Source: Heligmosomoides polygyrus polygyrus
Lineage: Eukaryota > Nematoda > Chromadorea > Rhabditida > Heligmosomidae
Direction: 5' to 3'
DNA length: 64,000 nt
Assembly: GCA_947396885.1 (NCBI GenBank)
Contig: OX377202.1
Coordinates: forward strand, 83,122,408-83,186,407
The notes beneath the pieces are model-generated. The model searched no databases and was not told the origin of the DNA. It saw only the letters and a program-made list of their open reading frames with translations. The position numbers were made by a program, and so were the translations under genes. This document shows positions 33,901-45,714 of this stretch, in pieces (position 1 is the stretch's first letter; every line of letters starts with the position of its first letter).

Positions 33901-36900
33901 CGGAGACCTGGCAGGTCAGCAGCTTGTCGTCGCCACCACGTCTCCTCGACTCTCCGACTCAAACAACTGTTCCATCGCACAGTGAAGCAGCCGACGCGCA
34001 CTTTGGTTCAGAAAACGCGAACTGGCATGACGTCACAGTGGGAAGTGTGCTGATGCGAGAATATTAGAGGATTTATTGATTTAACCGAGAGCATCAAATG
34101 TACTCTCGGATTGGGCTTGCACTCCCTCTCGAAACAACGATTTTCTCTGATAAAGTGCAGCGGGACTTTCTAATAGCTAATCGGAAGCAGCAGAAGAGCC
34201 TTATGCGGTTACAAGAGCTTTAAACTCCGTAACTTTAGCAACATACAGCATCCAAACGTTGCGCTTGCCGTAGCAGTCGCCGCGCTTGGAGCGCGCTCGT
34301 ATGTACGGCCTGTTCCCAGCATTAGATAAATTCTAAAGCATATTGAAATCTAGCTGGAAGATTCTGCTAGCTTTATTTTTAGGATTTGTGTGCATATTTA
34401 TGATTCTTTTTGTTTCTATCATCTTGTATATTTGCCAGACATTCCCACAGTGTACAAGAGTAGCGTAAAAATTTCCCCCGACCTTTCACAGATTCCAATC
34501 GTCCTATCTAATCCAACTTTCTAATTTTTTAACATGAATGACTATTATTTGTTTTTGTTAAGTAAAGCACTAGGTGTTATGGTTTTATCATAGATGGCTT
34601 AAGTGAAGTGGCGCACTTTTCCCGCCCTTTCAACATTGCGTTGCAACTATCTGCGTCTCCGCTATCTCGCAGAGCAGCCACTGGACTCTCAAGCAAGCCC
34701 AAGGGGTTGAGGGGGGGGGGGGTGGGCAAACGTACAAAAAATATTTTAGAAAAACAGGATAAAGGGTAAGCACTGAATAACGGCCTCCCTAAGATAAAAC
34801 AATGGGAATGAACTTCACTACGATGGTTGCACCCGAGAATACTCAGGCCACTTTTTCTTGGCAAGACGTGGAGTACTTTTATTTTTTATTACTTCCAATT
34901 CTTCCAATTGTTGAGTCACCGCTGTAGCATGTTCAGAAAATAGATAAATTGATGTTCGATGATCTAACTAAAATTCGTGAAAAAAATGTAAGTACAATCG
35001 GTCGGAACTAATTTAACAATCCGTTTAAAACGAACAAGTCATTGGTTAATAAAATAGAAAAAGGTAAAATTTAATTTGAAGTAATGAACAAAATCACGCT
35101 TTTTTCGTGGTACGAAGCAAATTCCATATGGCCACGACGCTATCATAATCAGGAACAGTTTGGTTTTAAGACGCAAGTAAACAAATCCTAATCCTTCAGT
35201 ATATCATATCCTTGAAAATTACACCGTTCAAGTATTGCTAAAGTGTTTCCGCAGTGGTGGACGCTACCTGGCGTGCCACAGCTTCTTGACATATCAGAAA
35301 CATTTGCGTAGAAAGTGTACCTCAAATGTTTTTCTGCAGTGCGTGCCTTCAATTAGGCCACCTGAACAGCGACAGCTCGATGGACAAACAGTGAGCCTTT
35401 CAAGACCGTATGGAGAGACCAAATCGCAAAACACTGTGCAGCAGAAACAAGGACCACCGACAAACCACGTAAGTTCGTGAGCACTAATGGTAACTTCCTT
35501 TTCCATCAAAGAAAGTTTGCTACTAATCGTTGAAAGCAGAGGCGTAGTAGTTGTGATTGCGCTGGTGATGTAAGTAGTTTTATTGAACCTTCAATCGCGG
35601 AATAAAGAGACTAAAGTAATAGTGACGCATAAAACCGTAACTCAGTCATACGTATGCAAAGAACCTAAAAGTAAAATGTGACAAGAAATTTTTGAACAGG
35701 AATGGAGGACCAATGATGTGAAAAGCTTGGACGGTTTTGTGCAAATCAATGAAGAAAATAGTTCTGCAAAGAAGCGTTACCGCAAAACCGTCGAAACGAA
35801 TCACGTAAAACGATCACATAAAATAGTAAAAATTGTATTTAGTATCGTTTCCATCTGCAACAGCACAACGACTTAGTGAATGAGTGATGTGTTTAAGTTA
35901 GACAATTTTTAGTCAGCTTCAATGGTTAAGCATCCTCGACGCATAGAAGGAAGAATTTTAAAAGAAAATAATTTCTTAAAAGCTCCTTAATATGGAGAAC
36001 AACAAACACTGCTATTGGTTCCACTCTCCATGTCATTCAGGCTCACCCTCCACAAAAAGAGTTTTCACGACCGAGCCAACAGCAAGTCGTCGCCGCCACA
36101 GACCCCAACTATGAAACGATGCGTGGACTAAGTAACAAAGAACTCTTTCAATCAAACAAAAAGGTGCAGTGTATAGATCAGATTTCTAATTAGATTATAT
36201 TTTTGCTAGCATGTGCATGTCATGCTTCATATTTTCTTCAATTTCTACTGAAGGCGAAAGGATGCCTTTTTTAGAACTGTATTATAATTTCGGTACTTTT
36301 AATCTATATATCATTTTCATGTCAGATTGTACACTCTTCTAAGCCAGCTCGATGCTTCTAAAACCCAGCGTCTTTCAAATCAAAACACGCTTTTTACACA
36401 TACATTAAACTATACACTCTCCAGACTCCAGACTCTCGTTTAAGTCAATCTTGCGATGCGCTTGCGTGAGCACACCGCCTATTGTGAAATCGTGTCGTTG
36501 CGCATTTCCTACCTAGGCGAATGCGCGTCGGCTACTAGATTGTGCGATAGCGCAGTTTCTTGCATTTGCTTCATGTTTTGTGTCATTCTGCCGAGTTTTT
36601 CTCCTTTTCCCATTATCTATAGGCATCCATTCTGTCCTTTATCAGACTTAAGTACACAAGCTGGTTGTACTTTATATTGCATGCTTTTCAATCTCTCTCA
36701 TGACTCTTGCGAAGGTATCAGGACTCCCCCCCACCCCCCCCCCCCCCGGATTGGAGCTGCATCATCTTTAACTGCCTAACTGCCCAAGCGTTAATTTTGA
36801 CGTGAAAGTGGTATATCAAGCTGGCATCGCGTCCTGGGGATCATCCGAGTGCAGATCTGAAAGACATGTCACAGAAGTCGTGCAACATGCGCTGGAATTC

Positions 36901-39868
36901 AGAAGACGTGCCATTGTTGCCAACCAATCTGGCGACACATATGCATTTATTTATTTGAACGGGTATTGGTAGGGTGGGGAGGGGGTAAGGAGAATTACTA
37001 CAGGAATGGAAATATCATTGCCTTCGGGCAGTGAATGGTAAAAGCCACATCTATTATCCTATTCTTTGTTGTACGTGAGATCAGTTTTTTATGCAATGAT
37101 GACCATGAGACCTGAAGAAGAAAAGACGACTGCCAAGGTGTTTTATTCCTTTTATTCCCGAAACCTTGAGGCAGTGACGTTTCGCGGCCATTAGACAGCA
37201 GGACTTGTGGTATACAACATTTGAACGACATATGGCCACATCTTAGACATTAACTAGCAAAATTCTCACCATATCCTTACATCTTCTTCTTCAGCGTTTG
37301 TCCCGATTCATGGCGGCGTCCGCTTTTCTGGTGCTATGTTGTCATCTCTCCCGATCCCGTGCTAGATCAGGGTGGACATCAGCTACTTTAAGTCCTTGTG
37401 TAACGTGTCAGACCAAAACTGCTTCGGGCGCCCTCTAGGTTGCCCTCCAGTTACCTCGAAGTTAGGGTCTATTTTGCGGACGCTGTCTCCTTTCCCAGGC
37501 AGAACGTGGTCGTACCATCGCATGCGAGCTTCGTGCACCTTGTCAGCCAAACATCTGCCGAATACCTTCGTTTAGGACGCGTTTTAGGGGCGTGACTCCA
37601 GCCATCCAGCGCAGCATCTTCGTTTCCATTACGCTGAGGCGACTTTCCGTTTCCTTTGTCACAGGCCAGCACTCAGCACCGCACATCGCTACCGGTCGGA
37701 CGAAGGTTATATAGATCTTTGACTTCAAGCTATCTGGCATCTTCTTGTCGCAGAGTACTCCAGTCAACGACCGCGACTTGGACCAAGCTGTACTCGCGCG
37801 CGCTGAGTTCACTTCAACCATCAGACTGCCATCAGACGCTATCGCTGATCCCAAGTATTTAAACACCGAAGTGCGTGCAAGCACAGACCGTTAATCTCAA
37901 TGGGGCTAGACTCTTTCCATAGGTCGCGAGTCCGGACATCGCTAGGCGGTCCTACTAAGCTTGCACCTGCCACTCGAGTTCAGCTCTGTCTTCGCAGGCG
38001 AGTATCACATCATTAGAATATAGCAACGTCGGGGGCGAGCTTCTGAAGATCTCGCGACGCCGTCCTTGCATCAGGGACCCTCGCATACTTCTCGCACCCG
38101 CCGTAGCACTATCTTGAAACACTTGAGCTGTCATGCGCCATGTGATGTGACATGGGTCTTCGTAGGCCGACCCGTCACGTGTACCTGTCGCCTGCAGTCG
38201 AATGTTGGTGTCGGTGTTTGGCTTAGCTCGCAGAAGCGAACAGTGTCCAGTGGCACCGCATGGAGGAATGGACATCCTACCTCAACATATCCTTACATGA
38301 AGGAAAGTATTATTATGTAAAGTATGTTCAGCAACTAGCCCACAAAAGGGTTTGCATGAGATCGTTGCTACAGTGCTTTGTTGAGATTACGGTCCGAAAT
38401 AGTTGTAGATTGCCTTGTCTTGATTGCGATTCGGTATTCTGCCTTCGTCTTTCAAGCTTAGCGATGACTTCAATAAGGTCTGCTACATCCTTAGCTGAAA
38501 ACTTGATTAATGCTCTGCAATGGTGTGAATGTAAGCGCTAATCTCTGTTGAAATAAGACATATTTTGCTACTTTAGGAAGGGGAGCAGACGCAGCCACGT
38601 GCGCCGAAGGACGAAAGTCAGCAGCATTCAGTGCCTGCTTCACAACCTGGATATGAAACACTTCATGGCCTGTCTAACGACGTTATATTTCAAAGAAAGG
38701 TATGTGTGGCAGACAACATGTTATGAACTAGTCGGCTTCGCATGTTAAAGGCTATCATCTGCAAACATTACAAAGTAGCCAAAAGAGTGAATTACTGAAA
38801 ATTGGGAAAACTCAGCACGTATGCGACTGAGTGTATACTGAACTGATTTACTGAACATAACATGAAGGTGTTGGCTGTTTCCTTTGTCGGCATACTCGCA
38901 ACGTCCGTAATGCCGCAGATCGTGTTTTGATCATGTCTTTTAGCGAAAGTCTTGATAGAACATTTTTACTTAGCATATATAGTAAAAGTGGCCGTTGTAC
39001 AACCGCGGACTACTCTCTGCCACTTCCAAGAAAGCGAGCTGCCCCTAGTCGTCAGGCTTTATGTCAGACAGTGTGTCTAACATCTAACATGTCGCCATGG
39101 AGTGTATACGTTCAGAAGACGTTTACCAGAAATCGCCCATTAGCGTTCATACTCAGAAGGCATGTTTCAAAAGTCACGCTGTATGTGTTCAAACTCAGAA
39201 CATTTCACTGCCACAGAAGTCGTTCACCGATGGTTAGAAGAAAGACGAGATGTTTTACCATCACTAAGATGGGGTTAGAAGTTAGACCACTTGGAAGAAG
39301 TCTGGCACCGAACGTCAAATATTCGGTAACGGTATCCAGAAGTCAGGTACCGAGTTCGTCCGGTAAAATGCCGCAGAAATACTGTACCACATCGACCTGG
39401 CAGCTCAAAACCTTCGAAACACGGCTTTCAAAATGATCACTTGGCGTACACATTCTTGAATTTCGACTCTAAGTACGTAGTGTGCTCTGCCTCTCGTGTC
39501 TTGAGTTTGGACTCCTGGCATGCCGCTTGATTCGTGGCTTCTGAGGCACATCGTTTAAGTTGACTGTACAGTGACTGTGCACTCGGTGCGGTTATGACAA
39601 TATTGAACATCGGAGTGTGTAAATATGGTCGTAGTACTTATATTTTACACTTCTGCAAGTATTACGCCATGCGTGTATTATTTTTGATTTGTGCTACACT
39701 TACTTTTTGCGGAGCTGTGTTAATGTTTGGAGTTATCCTAGCTCGAAAAGGAAGACTTTTCAAATATTTTCGACGGGGCAAAAATTTTAGGACTCTGCAG
39801 GCAATTCTAAGAAGGTGGATGATCAGTACGAGTGCGCATCTAACTTAGATAATGCAGCTGCAGCAAGT
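27997..39868 (+). CDS. Candidate two-TM protein with duplicated Tyr-motif exons (3' end not found)
   Basis: Six exons chained by splice sites and phase: 27997-28124, 34354-34449, 35255-35468, 36041-36163, 38577-38699, 39791-39868 (254 codons, no stop found; more exons must follow). Exon 1 starts MDYNSFVQAVDQVKSKAF and has a TM segment (FWDVGVTFIFYSISLAYAL). Exon 2 is almost entirely hydrophobic (KILLALFLGFVCIFMILFVS...). Exon 3 is basic, then Pro/Gln-rich (RPPEQRQLDGQTVSLSRPYG). Exons 4 and 5 are both exactly 41 codons, both phase 0, and end in related blocks: DPNYETMRGLSNKELFQ and QPGYETLHGLSNDVIFQ. Exon 6 reads DSAGNSKKVDDQYECASNLD and ends at GTAAGTATT. Likely a membrane protein with a Gln-rich, Tyr-motif tail (inference). 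Exons 3-6 are well supported by splice sites; exon 1, 6 kb away, is the weakest link. Introns hold repeats and an RTE fragment. Confidence 0.55.
28125..30125. other. Intron 1 of the candidate TM gene, first part
   Basis: No exon, RNA gene or recognised mobile element; AT-rich with scattered short open frames. Confidence 0.4.
30126..30330. repeat. Dispersed repeat, copy 1
   Basis: Shares with 33805-34000 the ordered phrases GGGTCGTGCT, TTATTGCTG, GCGAGTGCCAA-like, GAACGGAGGCCTG / GGACGGAGACCTG and GCCACCACGTCT.CTCGACTCTCC. Probably part of an unrecognised mobile element. Confidence 0.55.
30341..31397. repeat. Tandem duplication of a 528-bp unit
   Basis: Unit 1 30341-30868, unit 2 30869-31397, over 90% alike by eye. 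Each unit starts CCTGAT.GATTGATTACCG and ends near GTATGATAACGA. On the minus strand both units keep an open frame (30395-30772 and 30923-31267) with HMDEPPQHK and CSYYPSCDNRLFLASSEP. This frame matches no family I know, and the second copy has no donor where the first has one. Confidence 0.85.
31398..32142. other. AT-rich, nothing recognised
   Basis: Purine-rich on the + strand in places (31900-32110); no gene or repeat assigned. Confidence 0.4.
32143..32198. repeat. 26-bp hairpin
   Basis: GACCATCTGACAGTTATCTC... at 32143-32168 pairs with 32173-32198 (one mismatch, 4-nt loop). It overlaps the end of the helicase pseudogene. Confidence 0.8.
32189..32794 (-). pseudogene. SF1 (DNA2/NAM7/UPF1-type) helicase C-terminal fragment, broken
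   Basis: In order on the minus strand: PFVPRASLITTFRSQAAFNT (TFR motif region, from 32790), FTYGGELVSDTAADHRSDLL, PFIMMDIMDL, then in another frame GSHHNEQELQVCGSLVSQLF, then in a third frame the motif V/VI block VESIQAREVDVVIVLTTHTN and FIDDHLRTNVALTKCRR, and finally GHVASLRHLTHWGAVIHWA before a stop at 32189-32191. This order is that of the RecA2 domain of nematode SF1 helicases. At least three frame changes, an Ala for Gly in QGRE and Lys for Arg in ALTRCR mark it as non-functional. An intron of about 45 bp could explain the first break but not the others. Confidence 0.72.
33062..33246 (-). CDS. Possible terminal exon of an unknown minus-strand gene
   Basis: A clear acceptor (TTCTCTCAG) precedes 60 codons: KLHKFPPGCTTQQTVCVFCL, RVLNLIGKTVQNLRTDFVWY, SMVHKQYLWIHRVV then TAG. 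It has strong protein character. It lies upstream of the helicase fragment on the same strand and may belong to the same former gene, but I recognise no domain. Confidence 0.35.
33247..33804. other. No gene recognised
   Basis: Purine-biased sequence in the large intron of the candidate TM gene. Short frames only. Confidence 0.4.
33805..34040. repeat. Dispersed repeat, copy 2
   Basis: Diverged copy of 30126-30330, same orientation (see that entry for the shared phrases). Confidence 0.55.
37275..38280 (-). pseudogene. RTE-type non-LTR retrotransposon, 3' fragment
   Basis: 5'-truncated reverse-transcriptase remnant. It reads LLYSNDVILACEDRAEL (the FADD/YADD catalytic site is now SNDV), then FKYLGSAIASDGSLMVEVNS, GVLCDKKMPDSLKSKIY, FVRPVAMCGAECWPVTKE, RLSVMETKMLRWMAGV and, in other frames, the usual C-terminus. 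Several frameshifts. Inserted antisense in an intron of the candidate TM gene. Same family as 52640-53341. Confidence 0.85.
38700..39790. other. Last visible intron of the candidate TM gene
   Basis: Contains open frames at 38927-39436 and 39669-39790. The second encodes a hydrophobic stretch starting MRVLFLICATLTFCG but has no donor before the next exon, so neither is called. Confidence 0.35.
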
Positions 39869-40735
39869 GTAAGTATTTATTACGTTACTCGACAGCAAAA
39901 AGTGTTATATTTTTAACTTTTAACAGCATTTTTAAACACATAGTGGACTTGAGTACACCACGACATTCTTAACGTCTGCGGCAGAGACACTGCTAGATTT
40001 CGGATGAGTGCTACTCAATTCATGCAGGAGGCTTCGTGTGGTATCTGTTCTGTTGCACGCCGGCTATTGCCAATAGGAATCGGCTACCATTTACCAATGG
40101 TATTGGACCTCGATTGGACATCCTTGGATTTAATTGCTTTCCTGGAATTTTTGTTCCATGTCCATCACTAAACTTCATTAAAGTTGGCCCGGCCTTGCCA
40201 CGCGGTACACAATGATTTGACACCAGCTCAAGCGGTTTATTCGACCACCAGAATCTCAAACTTGGGTAATTACTACAAAATAATACGCAATATATCGGTG
40301 GAACGGGTAAGTGAACAACATATATGAGCAATCGAAAGATGAAAATAGTTATGATTATACTTCCTGCGACTTTTTCTGAAAGAACTTTGAGATGTTTTTC
40401 CTTTTGACTCTTAATCTTTAGCTCCATACGAGAAGTCTTCCCTCTTTTTTCTGGACGCACTACTTCGAAATATACGTCCAAAAGGATCCCTCACCTAAGG
40501 TTTACCTTTTCTGCTCATTACTGACCCCCGGGGACGAAGCGCATAAGGCGACCCCAGAGACAAAGGGAATTAGCGCAAGCCAGCAAATACAGAAAAATAA
40601 GGAACTTAAGAAATCGTTTCTGCCCTAAGCCTTATATACTGTTAGGTAAGTGTTTTCTGAGATGCGCGGAGCGATATTCGCGCTGGTTGAGCTGAAGAAT
40701 TCTATGTTGAGTAGCGCGCAACATTCGCTGATCTA
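39869..40735. other. Downstream of exon 6; coding on either strand uncertain
   Basis: No next exon of the TM gene was found. Around 40030-40240 both strands are open: minus reads SDGHGTKIPGKQLNPRMSNR, plus reads FTNGIGPRLDILGFNCFPGI. One of them may be a degraded exon or element. Confidence 0.25.
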
Positions 40736-41997
40736 TTAGGTTGGAAAAAAAGTCTTTTCATTTTTTTCAAAGATTTATTTCTCCACAACTACAAAATCAA
40801 ATCAATTGAGATAAACTCCATTTTGTTCCACTACACTTCTCGAAAGACTGGGTAATTTTCCAATTCCTCTCGCTTAAAAGACTGCAGTTCTGAAGTCGAA
40901 CTATTGCTGAATCTAATTTTTGAGGTCTTCATTCATTTCAAAATATTTCTCTCCAATTTCCTGCTTGGGAGCACGGAAGAGATGGTAATCAGTAGGGGCG
41001 AGATCAGAGCTATACGGTGGATGTGGCATTACCTCCCTACACAGCTCCTTTATTATTTCTCTAGTGAGTCTTGCAACAAGTGGTTTCGCATCGTCATGCA
41101 GGATCATCACCTTTGACTTCTCCAGCCTCTTTTCTTGGAGAGTTGCGACGACTTTGTGGAGTTGGCCACAGTATGTGGCAGCAGTAAGTGTCTCTCCATT
41201 TCTGAGAGTTTCCCAGCAAATCACTCCTCTGACATCCCACCAAACACTCAAGAGAATGTTCCTTTCGTGAACATTGGCTTGAGATCAGGGCAAGGGTTCT
41301 CTTCTTATTGTACCCAATGCCTTTTTCTTAGGAAGTTGGCATACAGAACCCAAGACTCATCTCCTGTCACAATCCGCGGCAGAAACGATTTTCTCTCGTG
41401 TCTGGACAGAAGAGAAGTAGCGATGGAGAGCCGCTGACCTTTCTGAGTGTCTGACAGGGCATGTGGAATCCAAGCTCCAAATTTCCATGCAAAGCCAAGA
41501 CCTATCAGATGGATTCCTACTATCCTATGAGACACTTCGAGCTTCTCTGCCAGTTGACATGTCCCCTGCCCACTATCGGTACGAAGAAGATGGAGTACTT
41601 CAGTGTCGTCCAATTCAGCTGGCCCCCCGACCTTGCCGTGTCTTCGAGTGAATAATCTCCCTTTAAAAACTTTCCGAACCATTCATAACAGGTGCGATGA
41701 GTAGTAGATCCCAAGCCATATATATGGTTAATTTGGTCGGCTGCCTGACGTGCTGTAGATCCTTTAACGAATTCATGAAGAATGCCGTGCCGAAAATGGC
41801 CATGAGGTAGATCTGGCATTGAGTCCGGAAGATTGGATAGATAACGAAGTACAAGAAGGGTCTTGACCTGTATCCGCGTCCGCACGGTAAACAAGTATGG
41901 TATGATTACGAAATCAGCAATCAATATTGGCTAGTGCGTTTACAAGGAGAACGGCAAAAACTTTTCGAATTGTGAAGAGACTTTTTTTCCAACCTAA
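40736..41997 (-). mobile_element. Full-length mariner transposon (copy B)
   Basis: 1262 bp. Both ends carry TTAGGTTGGAAAAAAAGTC in inverted orientation and TA flanks each side (40734-40735, 41998-41999). The length is typical of a complete mariner. Confidence 0.92.
40913..41924 (-). pseudogene. Mariner transposase, near complete but frameshifted
   Basis: N-terminal helix-turn-helix region RHGILHEFVKGSTARQAADQ ... YEWFGKFLKGDYSLED, linker, first catalytic block IVTGDESWVLYAN, second block ILHDDAKPLVA (HDNARPH in active relatives), third block HPPYSSDLAPTDYHLF. The three acidic residues are present, but the coding sequence is split over at least three frames. Confidence 0.88.
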
Positions 41998-42437
41998 TAC
42001 ATTCTTGCTAATTCTCTCAGCCAGCTGGCTCAGCCAGCCCCTTCTCCGTTTATCGCTCTACCGGGCATATTCATGATTTGATTTGATTTGATTTATTACA
42101 TGTGATGTCACATGTGGGAAAACAACAACAACAAAACGTTGAAAAAACAATCAGCGTAAAGCCATAAGACATAATATTCATGTTCAAATTTTATGGTATT
42201 AGTGATGCTGCACTGGTGCAGTCTGCGTCCTCTACAGGTCATCATTTGCAAACCTCAAGCTGCCAATCACAGTGACGGTGCTATCAGAGTAGTTCACCTC
42301 GAATGCACATCTTTATCCCGAAGACCATCATAGGAAAAAGGATAGAAATTTTCCTAATTCTACCCACCTAAAAGCGCTTCGTCGCTGCTTGTGATCGCAT
42401 TCAGTGGTCACGTCTCTAATGAACAGGTTTAGATTTA

Positions 42438-43690
42438 TTATACCATCCAATAAGTGATTGTCGTTTTTGTGCATTACTATATTTGCTTATTTTTAGCAAG
42501 TTTGTGTATTTCGAAGGAATGTTCAAGCTATTCTAGCCCAAATGAGAGTTGCTCTTGGCAAAATAGTTATTTATTGGATGTTTTGTTCGCAAGTTCAGGA
42601 GAAACGGCTAGCCAAATCTTCGAGGAGCCTACCCCGCAGTTTATGCTTTTCGAATTTCGCAAGAGTATTACCGCAGCAGTTGCTACCAAGAATGCTTGCG
42701 ATGCTTATCCAGGTACATTGGATGTTGGCAAATGCTGAGAAGGGTTTTCCAAGATCGGATCCGGTAATTTCGATCTCTCTGACTCCTCTCGATCTGACCT
42801 CTAGACCTCAAGAACTGCAACATTTGACAACGAGAGATAAGTGCAAAAGTGGAGGCAACTCTTTGCCGAACAGTGAAGGAACTGTTGAGTGCTCTCAGTC
42901 AACGTAAATCGACCATTCGTTTATGTCTGAGCCAGATTGGCAAGGTATGCAGAGCAGGTTACCCACAATCTGCTCCCGAGAACCGAGCCAACCGTTCGAA
43001 GGCTTGCAACGATTTGCTTCAGCGATACCGTACTAATTCTTTTTTTTTGATCCACAATGACAGGAAATTGGATTCTATATGATAATCCAAGGCGCAAAAA
43101 GCAGTTGCTGTCATCAAAGGAATTACCAATAAATTACCAAGACTGCGAAGCCGATTTCACATCCCAAGAAGGCAGTTCTGTGTGTTTTGTAGAATATCCG
43201 TGGAATTCTTAATTTTGAAGTGCTTACACATGAACAAACTATTGACGCAGATCGTTACTGCAAACACCTGGATCGAGTGAACTAAGCTTTATTGGAAAAG
43301 TATCCTGGGATCGTCTACGACGGCGTCTACGAGAAAAGGCGTTATTCTGCAAAACGACACTGTGCAAAACGGACACTGGAAACAATAATTTAGGATGGGA
43401 GGTTCTGCCTCACCAACCATACTCGCCCGCTCTCGAACCTTTGGATTTCAACCCGATTTCTCCAACATTTTCTTAGTGGCAAGAAAATTGAAAATCTTGA
43501 GGGTGTTCAAATTGTTTCAGATATTTTACTGAAAACCAGATTTTTCTCGCTTCGGTTTTGAAACTATGCTGGCAGCTTTTTGATAATGACGATGATTACA
43601 CTGCTGGTTGAAAATAGAGATTTGATAAAAACTTGCTCAGTTGAAGTTAACGTCAAAAAAAGAACGGCATGACTTCTTGGATGATCCAAT
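42438..43690 (+). mobile_element. Degenerate mariner transposon (copy C, different family)
   Basis: Imperfect terminal inverted repeats (TATACCATCCAATAAGTGAT at the left against ...ATGACTTCTTGGATGATCC at the right). In between, in several frames, are LFEFRKSITAAVATKN, AYPGTLDVGKC, SQIGKVCRAGYPQSA, ENRANRSKACNDLLQRYR, a broken DNPRRKKQ block, QTIDADRYCKHLDRVN and an eroded HPPYSP block. Much older than copy B. Confidence 0.75.
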
Positions 43691-43764
43691 ATTTTCCTTC
43701 CAATAACAAAGTTGGCTAACCGGAACAACCGCCACTGAAGCACAAATGTGTGGTGTTAAATGCT

Positions 43765-44070
43765 GCATGGGCGCGTATAGCGCAGACGGAGGAGGCGCCG
43801 GCTGTCGCGTGCACCCGATACCAGGTTCCTGGTTCGAATTTCCCGCCCAGACCAACCAAGCCTTCCATCCCTCCGGGGTCGGTGAATTGGTAATAGACTT
43901 GTCTGGGAAGGATAAAGCGCTCACTTGTTCATCGGCTGGCCACCGCAAGTCATTGTATGGCCAAATACGCATTCAAATCGCCTCCACGACATCACGTAGA
44001 AGTAGAATGCGCTGGCGCATCCCAGAAGGGACTGAGTAACGCCCTACTTCATCCTTTTTATCCTTTGAAT
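43765..44070 (+). mobile_element. tRNA-derived SINE, family 1 (copy 3)
   Basis: A box TAGCGCAGACGGA (43778-43790) and a good B box GGTTCGAATTTCC (43831-43843), then the family body and a TTTTTATCCTTT tail. Confidence 0.8.
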
Positions 44071-44273
44071 GCTGCATCTGTTGCTCATCTTCGTTACTTT
44101 GCCGTTTACTTGAAGGGCCGAAATTCACAGGCTCAATACAGCTGCTCCTACTTTCTTTAATGAACTGAGACAGAATGGCTAGAAACGCCGCCTGAATGTG
44201 TTACATCCCTTTAAAGGAGTTGTCACTAGAGAAGCGCTAATGCCCCGGCTTTCGAATCCTAAAAATTGATCTA

Positions 44274-45714
44274 ACCAGGATACTATCTCAACGGTAGGTC
44301 GGAACGGCGCAAGTGTTGTATATGGGCAGAACCCCTCTCCCTGGGAAGTAACAAACTGCAGGTATCTCGACCCCAATACAACTCTGCGCAAGGTTAGGGG
44401 CGACGGAAGTCGCCTGTTGGCGCCCTGTTGATTCACGTGCTCCACAGCGCGCGGGGTGAGGGCTGGTATCGAGGATCGGCGCAGTGCACAGGTGGCGTAG
44501 TAGGGAAGAGCTCGGGCTCGTGAGCGAGGGGTCGGGGGTTTGGATCCCGCAGGCTTTGTTTCTTTCGCGCTTTTGCAAAATCCATGTTTATCATAGAGGT
44601 AATCCAGCTAGGGGTATTATAGTGTGTTATAAAGTATGTTTACATATAACATGTGCTTCAAACTAGAGATTAGCTAAAATGTTAACTTCTGTGTGTCACT
44701 TATTTTAAGCCTATTTTGTGTGAAGCTGTAGTTATGTAACGATAGATATTTTGTGGAATTAGTTAAAAGTTCCGACTCCACCAACAAGACTTCGGTCAAA
44801 AAATTTTTTGCTGAAACTTCGTCTCGGGGGGGGGGGGGGGTTATTTGGGGTGTTGATCACGAATCTGACATTCGTTTTTCACGATTCGGTCGGAGGCCAC
44901 CCATACCGTTAACAAGGGTGGTCCAGGCAGGGTCACCGATTTCGCTGAAACTTCGTCTAGGGGTGGATATTTGGGGTGCTGATCACGAACCTGACATCCG
45001 TTTTTCACGATTCTGTCTCTACCTGCCGTCACCGGCAGAAACTTTAGGAATGTAATCCTGTGCCTTCCTGTATTTATATTATCCAGCCGAATCGTGAAGA
45101 ATGGATATCAGATTCGTGATCAGCACCCCAAATAACCCCCCTAGACGAAGTTTCAGCGAAATCGGTAACCCTGCATGGAGCACCCTTGTTAACGGTACGG
45201 GTGGCATCCGACGGAATCGTGAAGAACGGATATCAGATTCGTGATCAGCACCCCAAACAACCTCCCTAGACGAAGTTTCAGCGAAATCGGTAACCCTGCC
45301 TGGACCACCATTGTTAACGGTATGGGTGGTATGTTATTTGTAAACATGCTCTATAAAACCCTACCACTATCTGGATTACCTATATGATAAACATGGATTT
45401 TGCAAAAGTGCAAAAGAAACACAGTCTGCAGGATCCAAACCCCCGACCCCTCGCTCACGAGCCCGAGCTCCTCCCTACTACGCCACCTGTGCACTGCGCC
45501 GACCCTCGATACCAGCCCTCATCCCGCGCGTGCCCGTCAGCTGTGGAGCACGTGATCAACAGGGCGCCAACAGGTGACTTCCGTCGCCCCTAACTCTGCT
45601 CAGATTTGTATTGGGGTCGAGATACCTGCAGTTTGTTACTTCCCAGGGAGAGGCGGTTCTGCCCCTACACAACACTTGCGCCGTTCCGACCTACCGTTGA
45701 GATAGTATCCTGGT
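44274..45714. repeat. 1.4-kb imperfect palindrome (fold-back element)
   Basis: The left end ACCAGGATACTATCTCAACGG is mirrored at 45694-45714. Homology runs inward through GGTAGGTCGGAACGGCG, CCTGTTGGCGCCCTGTTGAT, a tRNA-like stretch with box-like GTGGCGTAGTAGGG and GGTTTGGATCCC (44491-44550), CCATGTTTATCAT, and tandem ~125-bp units containing GTTAACAAGGGTGGTCCAGG and CGAAACTTCGTC-type sequence. The arms are about 600-700 bp around a short centre near 45045. The left arm has about 100 bp extra and a G15 tract (44826-44840). Its transcript would form a long hairpin. Confidence 0.82.

Noticed and set aside
39669..39800. Hydrophobic ORF starting MRVLFLICATLTFCG as first exon of a membrane protein
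   Set aside because: No donor site before the next exon and a different frame from the well-supported exon at 39791; left as intron sequence.
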